NCBI GenBank assembly: GCA_015494645.1
Contig: WGAU01000024.1
Coordinates: 1-21,079 of the forward strand
Origin: Aquificota bacterium
Lineage (GTDB): Bacteria > Thermosulfidibacterota > Thermosulfidibacteria > Thermosulfidibacterales > Thermosulfidibacteraceae
Length of the DNA stretch: 21,079 nucleotides
Reading direction: 5' to 3'
Shown here: one piece after another, positions 6,998 to 14,751 of the stretch
Position numbering within the stretch: position 1 is the stretch's first letter
How the letters are laid out: every line of letters starts with the position of its first letter
Translations under genes and position numbers: made by a program
Notes under the pieces: model-generated
The model's input: only the letters and a program-made list of their open reading frames with translations
Database searches by the model: none
What the model was told of the DNA's origin: nothing

Positions 6998-7805
6998 CGA
7001 CAAAGCCGTCCCGAAGTTTTTTGAAGATCCTGACTCCTATTATCAGAACAGCGACGGAGGTTAAAGTTATGAAGACCACTTTATCTGCAGAGGGGATCTT
7101 TCCGTAGAAAAGCAGACTTCTGTAACATTCTACAAAAGCATACCATGGATTGGCAGATAGGATTAATCTGAACTTTTCTGGGACCATCTCTTTTGGATAA
7201 ACTATAGGAGTGGCGTAGAACCATACTTGCATGAGTATGGGTAGAATTTGCAGGGTGTCTCTTATGTAAACGGCAAGGGATGCCAAAGCTGCTCCAAGCC
7301 CCACAGTGAAGGTGGTTTGTAGTAAATATATTGTGGCAAGTAAGGTAAGAGTGATGGGGACTTTTGTTATAGGTATTAGCGTCAGGTGGATAGCTCTGCC
7401 TATACAGTAGAGGCAAAGAAGGATGAATGGCACGAGGTATATTAGACCCACAGCCAGCACATAGCCTACAATTAAAGTACCCAGAGGAAAAGAGATCTTC
7501 TTTACGGCATCCCTGTTCTCTATTATGGAGGCTGAGGCTCTGAAAATCCCTTCCTGAAACTGGCTCCATGGGATGAATCCGCTGATCATAAACAGGGTAA
7601 ATGAGGGGGTGTTTGCCTTTCCGGGAAGTTTAACCTTTAGGACAACGGAGAAGATAAAAATAAAGATCAGGATCATCATCAGAGGCTGTACGATAGTCCA
7701 CGCTAAGCCGCCTATGTTGCCGGCTATACGATTCCTAAGCTCTCGTCGGGCGAAGTACGCTATGAGGTCTTTCCTTATGGTTACACCGTGCAGGACGCTT
7801 TTCAC
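6987..7805 (-). CDS. ABC-2 type permease of a surface-polysaccharide exporter (Wzm-like)
   Basis: 272 residues, six predicted membrane segments, starting with a cytoplasmic amphipathic stretch (LIAYFARRELRNRIAGN) typical of Wzm/KpsM/TagG permeases. Family-like features include GGLAWTIVQPL, the MISGFIPWSQFQEGI segment, NRDAVKKISFPLG (cytoplasmic coupling helix region) and FYATPIVYPKEMVPEKFR before ANPWYAFVECYR. The partner ATPase is encoded two genes upstream. Together they would flip an undecaprenyl-linked O-antigen-like polymer across the inner membrane. The start is GTG at 7805; an in-frame stop lies three codons upstream, so no longer form exists. No strong Shine-Dalgarno sequence is visible. 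A 72-base gap containing a stem-loop separates it from the secreted-protein gene, the largest gap in the minus-strand run. Confidence 0.9.
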   Translation of the reverse strand: MKSVLHGVTIRKDLIAYFARRELRNRIAGNIGGLAWTIVQPLMMILIFIFIFSVVLKVKLPGKANTPSFTLFMISGFIPWSQFQEGIFRASASIIENRDAVKKISFPLGTLIVGYVLAVGLIYLVPFILLCLYCIGRAIHLTLIPITKVPITLTLLATIYLLQTTFTVGLGAALASLAVYIRDTLQILPILMQVWFYATPIVYPKEMVPEKFRLILSANPWYAFVECYRSLLFYGKIPSADKVVFITLTSVAVLIIGVRIFKKLRDGFVDVL

Positions 7806-7848
7806 CTTTTCTCACTGCTCAACAGGTTGTTTTTAGGTGATAATGCAG

Positions 7849-7870
7849 CGGGGGAGCGGGTACTCCCCCG
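7849..7870 (-). other. GC-rich stem-loop in the gap before the Wzm-like gene
   Basis: CGGGGGAG (7849-7856) pairs perfectly with CTCCCCCG (7863-7870) around a six-base loop, starting 7 bases after the stop of the secreted-protein gene. On the minus strand it is followed by CTGCATTATC, not a U-run, so it is a poor intrinsic terminator. It is more likely a 3' stabiliser, processing site or partial attenuator between the secreted protein and the downstream permease. Confidence 0.55.
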
Positions 7871-7877
7871 TTTGGCT

Positions 7878-8960
7878 TTACTCTTGGTTCTGACTTTCCT
7901 TTATGGACAGCACCTGTAGCAGTATCTGGGGTCTTACCTGAATTATTCCAAGCTTCACATCGTAGTTCTTGTCACCGAGTCTCAGGCAGGGGATGTTCAG
8001 AGAGAAAGTAGCAAAGTCAAAGGAAGGCGTGCATGCCTGAAGCGTGTTGTTTTCTGTGGTTGTTTCTTGACATTCTTCCTGAGTGGATGTCCCTTGGGTT
8101 ATACCGCACTCTTCTGGGTGTTCCATGCAGAACTTTTTGCCTGCTTCAAATCCTTCCTGCCAGGCGGCCTTGACTTTTTCTTCACAGGTGGCTTCTGTGG
8201 CGTTTTCTATTTCGGTTTCAGGTTCGTTCTCGCTGATTTCTGTTTCGTTTTCCTCAGTTTCTTCGGAGCTCGCAATAATCCTTTCTACGCTGGCATATTC
8301 ACCACTTGTTACACTTCCTTCCAGAAAATCTACTTGAGAGTCAAAAGCCTGTGCAGTGGCCACGTACCAGCCGCTTTCGCACTTCACCTCGCCGCTGTGA
8401 AGATGCTGTCCGTTAACTTTGATCTCATAGGTGCCGTCTTCGTTTACGGTGATTTCGTAGTCGTTGAATCTGTCGTTTACGCTAACGCATTCGTAGGATG
8501 CTTTAGAATGAGGGGATCCGTCACACACCTGGTTTGGTTCTTCCCATCTGGTGCCGGCCGCAACTCCCGTACCGATGAAGGGAGCTTTGTCAGTACAGGT
8601 AAAGAAGTCTTTAGTGGTAATATCATCTCTCAGACAGGCAACGCCTATCATGTTGTATCCGCTTTCCGTTGGATCAAAAGCAGCCCTGAATTTGAACGTG
8701 AAGGGTGGCTTGAAAGCGATCTTGGATACTGCCACGTCGTAATCGTAAGCTTGTCCAGTCCACTTTGCCCAGCAAGAATCGCCTTCTGTGTACCCATCGT
8801 GGTCGCCAAGCAGGAAGCCAACCTGACTAGGAGAAACTGTTCCAAAGAACTGCCAGTTGTTTGGGTCGCTGAGGTCAATGTTTTCTGATGCGTGAACGAC
8901 AGGGACAAGGCAAAGGCAAAATGCTACTATACACAATTTCTTAAAGATATTGCTACGCAT
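7878..8960 (-). CDS. Secreted cysteine-rich protein with lectin-like fold and a recurrent C-terminal module
   Basis: 360 residues. The signal peptide is residues 1-24 (MRSNIFKKLC..., ending VVHA). Residues about 26-220 read as a beta-sandwich with LamG/concanavalin-like phrasing (FTFKFRAAFDPT, DYEITVNEDGTYEIKVNG, VDFLEGSV) and several cysteines. An acidic Glu/Thr/Asn linker follows (231-258). Next comes a short helical Cys segment (CEEK... to EECGI, 259-287) and a final module PSFDFATFSLNIPCLRLG...YDVKL (312-336). From memory, this pairing of a Gly-x-x-x-Gly/Cys segment with an IPC-type strand pair recurs at the C-termini of exported proteins of other Gram-negatives, function unknown. The start ATG 8960 is supported by GGAGG six bases upstream. 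It sits between the Wzt-like and Wzm-like genes, suggesting binding or display of the exported glycan; that role is inferred. Confidence 0.78.
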   Translation of the reverse strand: MRSNIFKKLCIVAFCLCLVPVVHASENIDLSDPNNWQFFGTVSPSQVGFLLGDHDGYTEGDSCWAKWTGQAYDYDVAVSKIAFKPPFTFKFRAAFDPTESGYNMIGVACLRDDITTKDFFTCTDKAPFIGTGVAAGTRWEEPNQVCDGSPHSKASYECVSVNDRFNDYEITVNEDGTYEIKVNGQHLHSGEVKCESGWYVATAQAFDSQVDFLEGSVTSGEYASVERIIASSEETEENETEISENEPETEIENATEATCEEKVKAAWQEGFEAGKKFCMEHPEECGITQGTSTQEECQETTTENNTLQACTPSFDFATFSLNIPCLRLGDKNYDVKLGIIQVRPQILLQVLSIKESQNQE

Positions 8961-8993
8961 AGCACACCTCCAATAGGCATTTTTTTTATCTTA

Positions 8994-10136
8994 CTACATC
9001 TCCCACAAGTGGTCTATTCTGCATATGCCGATTTCCTCGGTGTTGGATACTATTTTTACATTTTTCACCGTCCTGCCAAGGACTACGTTCCCCGTTTCGT
9101 CGAGGACAACTCCATGGAAGGCGTATTCCCCGGGAAGCAAAGGATTCCTTTTTATTATACACCTAACAGAAGCCTGTGATTCTTTGATGGGGTGCAGGTC
9201 GTCCAATTGGGTTGATGTAGCATAGACTATCAGTCCATCCTCTCTGCCTATGCCGATACTTAGATGACAGGGATGTATTTGCGATGAGAACTCTATTAAT
9301 ATTACTATGGTTTCTCCTGTGCTGAAAACCGTTCTTTCCCTTTGGTCCTCATCTAAAAGGGTTAGGTTAACAGTAGCAGGAGACTGGGCCGGTTCTGTAC
9401 CTGTTTTTGTTGATGGGTTCAGCCTTCTTACCCAGCTTTCGTATTCCCTTACCACAGGCATGGTTTCTCCTTGCATCTTTATTTCTCCTTTGTGGAGCCA
9501 GATTGCTCTGTCGCAGAGGTGAGTTACGTGGTACATGCTGTGACTGCAGAAGAGCAGGGTTTTGCCTCTCTTTTTGAATTCAAGGATACGATCAAAGCTC
9601 TTCTTCTGAAAGTAATGATCGCCTACGGAAAGGGCCTCGTCAATTATAAGGATGTCTGGGTCTACGCTTACTGCAAGGGCAAAGGCTAAACGGACAAACA
9701 TACCGGAGGAGTAAGTTTTTACTGGTTGATCAAAAAATTCTCCTATCTCTGCAAAGCTTTCTATTTCTTTTTCAAGGGCTTCGGAATAAGGGACGCCCAT
9801 GAGCGAAGAAGCCAACCTAACATTTTCTCTGCCGGTTAGCTCTGGATGAAATCCTATGCCCAGCTCAAGTAACGCTGCTACCCTACCGTTGACTTTAACG
9901 TGGCCTAAGGAGGGGGTAACAGTGCCGGCTATTATCTGTAGCAAGGTACTTTTTCCAGAACCGTTCAGTCCTATGATACCTACTGTCTCGCCAGAGGCCA
10001 CTTCAAAACTGATATTTCTGAGCGCCCAGAATGTTTTAAATTTGGCTCTCAGTCCGAGTATTTCTTTTAGTCTTTCTATAGGCTTTTCGTACAGTTTGTA
10101 GAATTTTGAGACGTTGACTACTTCTATGCAAGCCAT
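8994..10136 (-). CDS. ABC transporter ATPase of a surface-polysaccharide exporter (Wzt-like)
   Basis: 380 residues. The N-terminal ABC ATPase has Walker A GLNGSGKST (56-64), a Q-loop region around VAALLELGIGFHPELTGREN, signature YSSGM (142-146), Walker B DILIIDEALSVGD (161-173) and the H-loop in LLFCSHSMYH. The wording matches the Wzt/KpsT/RfbB polysaccharide group. Residues about 250-375 form an extra beta-rich domain like the Wzt C-terminal carbohydrate-binding domain, which in O9a-type systems recognises the terminal modification of the finished polymer. That fits the methyltransferases further down the operon. ATG 10136 follows the TonB receptor stop by one base. The downstream gap of 33 bases leads to the secreted-protein gene. 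It pairs with the Wzm-like permease at 6987-7805. Confidence 0.93.
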   Translation of the reverse strand: MACIEVVNVSKFYKLYEKPIERLKEILGLRAKFKTFWALRNISFEVASGETVGIIGLNGSGKSTLLQIIAGTVTPSLGHVKVNGRVAALLELGIGFHPELTGRENVRLASSLMGVPYSEALEKEIESFAEIGEFFDQPVKTYSSGMFVRLAFALAVSVDPDILIIDEALSVGDHYFQKKSFDRILEFKKRGKTLLFCSHSMYHVTHLCDRAIWLHKGEIKMQGETMPVVREYESWVRRLNPSTKTGTEPAQSPATVNLTLLDEDQRERTVFSTGETIVILIEFSSQIHPCHLSIGIGREDGLIVYATSTQLDDLHPIKESQASVRCIIKRNPLLPGEYAFHGVVLDETGNVVLGRTVKNVKIVSNTEEIGICRIDHLWEM

Positions 10137-10137
10137 T

Positions 10138-12045
10138 TCAAAAACTCACCGATACAGTAAACAGAAATCTCGTTCCTTCCTCTCTTACAGGCTCTAATAA
10201 TCCCATCACTCTATCCTTTTTGTTGAGTATGTTTTCTGCCTTCATGGATATGGAAACCCTTTTAGTTAGCCGGTGACTGATGTACAGGTCTATCAACAGA
10301 GACGGATCAATACGAAAACTCTTTTTAGTATGAAGATATTTAAAATGGTAATGGCTGGCATATAGCCCTTTCAGAGCAATGGTAGTTTTTCCCCATCTGT
10401 ATATTGCTCCTGCGGAGATAATTTGCTTGGGACCTACAAATACGGGTCTTTTCCTTTCCTCGTAAAACTTCTGTATACCTTCTGGAGTGGCAATAGCGTA
10501 TTTAAGGATTCGGAACTTTTCAGCGGATTTGTCTGATCCTAAAAAGGTGGTAGCTATCCATGACTTGAAGTTCCTTAAGCGCAGAGACAATGCCGCTTCT
10601 AAACCGTAAGTATGGTATTCCAAAGGTAGAGAATATCCTCCGTAGTCGTCTTCAGAAACATAGCGCTTAACGTGGTTGTAAAATGGAGATACCTTGAAAG
10701 AAGCTTTGCCTATCTTAAACGCTGCCTCTGCATTTATAGAAGTAAGCTTTTCTGGCCTTTCTCTTTTTTTAAGGAACTGGTAGCTGAAGGGAGTTCTGTA
10801 TGCCGTGCCTCCTGCTAACTTTAAGTAGAAGCTATCGCGAGGATGAAAGGATATTCCGGCGGTATATGTTGTTTCCCCTTTGTAATCTGAGTGATCGTCC
10901 CAACGGGCTCCAAGCCACGCGGTTACATGATCTCCTTTGGCAATGATCTGTGAAAAGACAGAGAATAGCGTTGTCTGGAAGCTGTCTCTGTATATCAATG
11001 GGGCAAAGGTGCTTTGTTCTAAATAGTCAAGCAGGAAACCTCTACTTTCTACTACGGCGTTTTTTACCCAATTCTTCCTCACTGAGGCACCAAGGGTCAG
11101 CATAGCGCGGTTGTCAAGAAAGTCTATGCTTGATCTTCCTTCCAAGTACACTTCTCTATTTCTATGTCCAAGGTTTAATCGGTCCATCTTTCTCACGATA
11201 TTCCAATCTAAATAGGCACTTTTGAACTCTAAGGATACGTGTTTTATTCTTTTCTTGTAGCTTGCTTTTAGTAGTGCAAAGGGATTGTCCTTTCTCATGT
11301 GGTAGGTGCGTCCGTCGTAGTAAAGCTTTATGGGCCTTCTGTATATTGAGAATCTTCCGAGAATATTCAGGGAGTCACCGAAGTACAGGTTAACCAAGCC
11401 TTCGGAAAACTCTCTGTGGCTTTTTCCCGGATCTTCCCGCGTTGTACAGTGCTTTGCAAATATTAAGGCATCCCAAGTCCCTCTGTCTAATCCGTATACT
11501 ACAGAAAAGGCTTTGTCTTTGTAGGGAGAGCCGACAGTTCCTTTTACAAGTATTTTGTTTATGTCTCTGCCCCTAAAGGGTACTATGTTGACAACTCCCG
11601 CATACGCATCCGGTCCCCATAGTGTAGAAGCAGGACCCTTGGTAACTTCTACCGTTTTTACATAATCAAGACTGAGTTCTTCTCCGAGGGGGTATATTGC
11701 CCTGGTGCTGTCTGTAGCTAATGGAATGCCATCAAAGGCAAAAAGTGTTCCTGAGGAAATTCCTCTAAGCAGCAGCAAATCGGTACCTTTGCCCCTTGTG
11801 TAGAAAAAACCAGGTGCAGTGGAGAGAAGCTCTGAAAGCTTCCTGAAACCAAAGTTGTCTATATATCTTCTCCCCAATAATTCAATAACCGCAGGAGCTT
11901 CCTGTGGTAGCTCTGGTTTGCCGTAGAATACAGATATCCACCCTTTTCTTTCACCTACAAAGAGAGCGCTTTCGTCATATTCCTTGCCATGGCATATTGA
12001 AAGGAGCAAACTCAAAATAGAAATGCAAACAATGCCGCGTTTCAA
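10138..12045 (-). CDS. TonB-dependent outer-membrane receptor
   Basis: 635 residues. A signal peptide ends near ICHG. The plug domain (about 45-165) shows APAVIELLGRRYI, LSELLSTAPGFFYTRG, LLLRGISSGTLFAFDGIPL, then VEVTKGPASTLWGPDAYAGVVNIV, the usual plug series. The rest is a 22-strand-type beta-barrel with the late motif SISMKAENILNKKDRVMG and a C-terminal Phe, as expected for BAM insertion. It should import a siderophore, cobalamin-like compound or other scarce ligand with TonB-ExbBD energy; the ligand cannot be read. No clear TonB box could be picked out. The start is TTG at 12045, overlapping the regulator's TGA (TTGA), with a GGAAGGA stretch about 8 bases upstream. Its place behind a two-component pair suggests ligand-linked regulation. 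Confidence 0.92.
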   Translation of the reverse strand: MKRGIVCISILSLLLSICHGKEYDESALFVGERKGWISVFYGKPELPQEAPAVIELLGRRYIDNFGFRKLSELLSTAPGFFYTRGKGTDLLLLRGISSGTLFAFDGIPLATDSTRAIYPLGEELSLDYVKTVEVTKGPASTLWGPDAYAGVVNIVPFRGRDINKILVKGTVGSPYKDKAFSVVYGLDRGTWDALIFAKHCTTREDPGKSHREFSEGLVNLYFGDSLNILGRFSIYRRPIKLYYDGRTYHMRKDNPFALLKASYKKRIKHVSLEFKSAYLDWNIVRKMDRLNLGHRNREVYLEGRSSIDFLDNRAMLTLGASVRKNWVKNAVVESRGFLLDYLEQSTFAPLIYRDSFQTTLFSVFSQIIAKGDHVTAWLGARWDDHSDYKGETTYTAGISFHPRDSFYLKLAGGTAYRTPFSYQFLKKRERPEKLTSINAEAAFKIGKASFKVSPFYNHVKRYVSEDDYGGYSLPLEYHTYGLEAALSLRLRNFKSWIATTFLGSDKSAEKFRILKYAIATPEGIQKFYEERKRPVFVGPKQIISAGAIYRWGKTTIALKGLYASHYHFKYLHTKKSFRIDPSLLIDLYISHRLTKRVSISMKAENILNKKDRVMGLLEPVREEGTRFLFTVSVSF

Positions 12046-13403
12046 TGTTCGTTTCCTTCCAGTAGCTTTAGCCTGGTTCTAAGCTTTGTCCTTGTGAGGC
12101 CCAATAGGCGCGCTGCCGCACTTTTGTTACCCCCGGTTCTCTCAAGAGCTTGCTTTATGAGTTCTTTCTCAAGTTCCTCTAAGGATACTCCCTCAGGTGG
12201 AAGTTCAAACTTATATTTGCTTTTTGTGTTTGGGGCTGAGGTGAGGAAGGAAAAATGTTCGGTAGTAAGGGGAAATTCGCCTCCCGAAAGTATAATTGCT
12301 CTTTCAACTGCATTGGATAACTCTCTTACATTTCCCGGGAAAGGATAGCTTTCTAACAGTTTCTTTGCCCCTTGGGTTATTACGGGACCATCTGGTAACT
12401 TTCCGACGACCTTTTCGGCAAACAGTTTAATTAAAGGCAGGATATCCTCTTTTCTTTCCCTCAAAGGAGGGATGTAGATGGGGAAAACGTTCAGTCTGTA
12501 ATACAGATCCTCTCTGAATTTACCCTGAGATACAAGCTCTTCTAAGTTCTTATTTGTAGCCGCAATGATTCTCACGTCCACTGGGATTTCTTCAGAACCA
12601 CCGACCCTCTGTATCTTTCTCTCCTGCAAAAACCTTAGAAGTTTTACCTGAGCTTCCAGAGGCATGTCTCCTATCTCGTCCAAGAAAACTGTACCGCCGT
12701 CTGCTGCTTCAAATACGCCTTTTTTTCTTCTCAAAGCTCCTGTGAAGGCTCCCTTCTCGTATCCAAAGAGTTCAGATTCCAATAGTGTGGCTGGAATGGC
12801 TGCACAGTTGACAGCTATGAATCTTTTTTTTGCTCTGGGGCTACACCTGTGGATGTATCTTGCTACTACTTCTTTGCCTACTCCGGATTCTCCAGTTATC
12901 AAAACGGTTGTGCCGCTTAGCTTCGCTACCTTGGTGGCAAGCTCAAGAACCCTTTTCATGGCTTCGGATTCGCACACAATATCTTTGGGGAGAGTTTGCC
13001 TGTCCAGTTCCTCCTGGAGTTCCCTTTTTTCCTTTAGTATTTTTGATATACCTAAAGCCTTCTCTACAGTTATAAGGAGCCTTTCTTCGTCAAAGGGCTT
13101 GGGGATATAGTCCAGAGCACCGAGCTTCATAGCCTCAACGGCAGATTCTACAGTAGCGTAAGCTGTTATAAAGATAACAGGGACTGGGTATTCCAATTCG
13201 TTTATCTCTTTTAACAGATCTAAACCGCTAATACCGGGCATCTTTATGTCCGCTATAACCAAATCGTAGAATTCTTCCTTAATCTTTCTGAGCGCGTCCT
13301 CTCCAGTTGCGGCCTCGTCAACATGGTGTCCTTTCATGGAAAGCATTATTTTTACGATCTTTCTTATCTTCTCCTCATCGTCCACTATCAGTATCTGAGC
13401 CAT
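12042..13403 (-). CDS. NtrC-family sigma54-dependent response regulator
   Basis: 453 residues in the full three-domain layout. The receiver domain (1-120) has the acidic pair Asp8-Asp9, phospho-acceptor Asp52 in VIADIKMPG, and Lys102 in YIPKPF. The AAA+ domain (about 142-370) has Walker A GESGVGKE (171-178), the sigma54-contact loop GAFTGA (218-223), Walker B GGTVFLDEIG (236-245), and arginine-finger region FREDLYYRLNVFPI. The C-terminal Fis-type helix-turn-helix is NKSAAARLLGLTRTKLRTRLK (from 426). It should activate sigma54 promoters after phosphorylation by the adjacent kinase. ATG 13403 has GGAGG 9 bases upstream and lies 29 bases inside the kinase gene. I saw no consensus -24/-12 sigma54 promoter in the window, so its targets may lie elsewhere or use a diverged site. 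Confidence 0.95.
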   Translation of the reverse strand: MAQILIVDDEEKIRKIVKIMLSMKGHHVDEAATGEDALRKIKEEFYDLVIADIKMPGISGLDLLKEINELEYPVPVIFITAYATVESAVEAMKLGALDYIPKPFDEERLLITVEKALGISKILKEKRELQEELDRQTLPKDIVCESEAMKRVLELATKVAKLSGTTVLITGESGVGKEVVARYIHRCSPRAKKRFIAVNCAAIPATLLESELFGYEKGAFTGALRRKKGVFEAADGGTVFLDEIGDMPLEAQVKLLRFLQERKIQRVGGSEEIPVDVRIIAATNKNLEELVSQGKFREDLYYRLNVFPIYIPPLRERKEDILPLIKLFAEKVVGKLPDGPVITQGAKKLLESYPFPGNVRELSNAVERAIILSGGEFPLTTEHFSFLTSAPNTKSKYKFELPPEGVSLEELEKELIKQALERTGGNKSAAARLLGLTRTKLRTRLKLLEGNEH

Positions 13404-14751
13404 CTCCGGTTTCCTCCGGGAAGGTTATTTTAAATCCTGCTCCTCCTAAGGAGGCCTTGTAAGCTTCTATCTCCCCGCGCATTCTGTATATCTCGTGGCT
13501 TACCACAGTTAGGCCAAGTCCTGTACCCGAATGCTTAGTTGTGTAAAAGGGCTCAAAAATTTTTTCCATATCCTCTTCTTTTATCCCTTGCCCGTTATCT
13601 TCAACTAAAAGTCCCCACTTCCCGTTTTCTTTGAAACACTTCACGAGGACTTGCTTAGCTCCGGCTTCTATTGAATTCCTTATGAGATTTTCCAGTATTC
13701 TGACAAGCTTTTCTGGGTCTGTTCTAACCTTCAAATTCTCAGGGCACTCAAGTACAATGTTAATGTTCTCTTCTTTTATAGAAAATCTCTCAGCTATGTT
13801 TTTGAGGACACTTTCAAGCTCAACAATGTAGTAATTGGGATCCTTGAACTTAGCAAGTTGTAAAAAGTCCTTTATAAGGAGATCTATTCTGTGCACTTCT
13901 TCTTCAATGAACTTAAGTAAGTTTTTTTTATCTTCTTCCGATATGCCTTCTTTTTTGAGAAGATCTATAGAACCCTTTATTATCCCTAAAGGATTTTTGA
14001 TCTCATGGGCTATGGTAAAGGCAAACTTGCCTATATCTGCTAAGGTCTTTTCTTTGGCCATCTTTTGATAGTAGCTCTCCAGAAGCCTTTGGTGTTCTTT
14101 TACAGATGAAATCATCTCACGAAAGGCTTGGTACAACAGTTCAATTTCAGGAATTCCTCTAACCTTTAAGGAAGTTAGATCATAAACTCCCTGCTCTACT
14201 GCCTTGACCATATCAACAAGGCTGTTAATGGGTTCCAGTACAGATCTTTTGAGCATTCTGTAAGAGATTATACACATTAAGATTATTACAAAAGCTGAAA
14301 TCGCGCCTATTCTCCAGAAAATACTCTTCAAGAGTTCTCTTAAAGGCTCCTTGTTATAATAAACTATTACCCACGCCATTATTCTCTTGTTCGATGGGAC
14401 AAAGATTAGTGTTTCTCCTCTACCTGCCGTATAAACTGGTACTTCCACCTTGTGCTTACCTATTTTGCCTAATTTTACCAACACTTTGTTTTTGGAATCC
14501 TTCACTACCACTCCGTCTATAGACTTATCTGATAAAAGGCCTGCAGCAAGCCTCTTAAGTATTACGGGATCTTTGAAAAGCAGAGCTATAGTAGCACCGT
14601 CAGCGAACCGTTTGGCTGATGCTACTATATTTTCTCTGTATTTTTCTTCAAAAGCTTTGGAAGATAGACTATACACAGAATACCCTGTTAGCAAACTTGC
14701 CAGAATTACAGAACACACTATTATCCCTATTATTCTCGCACTAAGGCTCAT
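13375..14751 (-). CDS. Membrane sensor histidine kinase
   Basis: 458 residues. Transmembrane segment 1 is at about 7-29, a periplasmic sensor region of about 115 residues follows, then transmembrane segment 2 at about 147-164 and a HAMP-like linker (165-220). The dimerisation/phosphoacceptor helix carries FAFTIAHEIKNPLG with His249. The ATPase domain has the N-box ILENLIRNSIEAG (352-364), G1 DNGQGI (385-390), F-box FEPFYTTKHSG (399-409) and G2 TGLGL. This is the NtrB/AtoS-like class that partners NtrC-type regulators. ATG 14751 lies within the last codons of the binding-protein gene (11-base overlap), implying translational coupling. The preceding gene encodes a periplasmic binding-like protein, which may present ligand to the kinase's periplasmic loop; this is inferred from the context. 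Confidence 0.95.
   Translation of the reverse strand: MSLSARIIGIIVCSVILASLLTGYSVYSLSSKAFEEKYRENIVASAKRFADGATIALLFKDPVILKRLAAGLLSDKSIDGVVVKDSKNKVLVKLGKIGKHKVEVPVYTAGRGETLIFVPSNKRIMAWVIVYYNKEPLRELLKSIFWRIGAISAFVIILMCIISYRMLKRSVLEPINSLVDMVKAVEQGVYDLTSLKVRGIPEIELLYQAFREMISSVKEHQRLLESYYQKMAKEKTLADIGKFAFTIAHEIKNPLGIIKGSIDLLKKEGISEEDKKNLLKFIEEEVHRIDLLIKDFLQLAKFKDPNYYIVELESVLKNIAERFSIKEENINIVLECPENLKVRTDPEKLVRILENLIRNSIEAGAKQVLVKCFKENGKWGLLVEDNGQGIKEEDMEKIFEPFYTTKHSGTGLGLTVVSHEIYRMRGEIEAYKASLGGAGFKITFPEETGDGSDTDSGR

Noticed and set aside
7081..7569. A 162-codon minus-strand frame in another register of the permease gene
   Set aside because: The permease frame shows proper membrane segments and family motifs. 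The alternative frame is Cys/His/Ser-rich without pattern.
8067..8888. A 273-codon open frame on the plus strand
   Set aside because: It lies antisense to the secreted-protein gene, which has a signal peptide, domains and a strong ribosome binding site. The plus-strand translation is Phe/Cys/Ser-rich and shows no family pattern.
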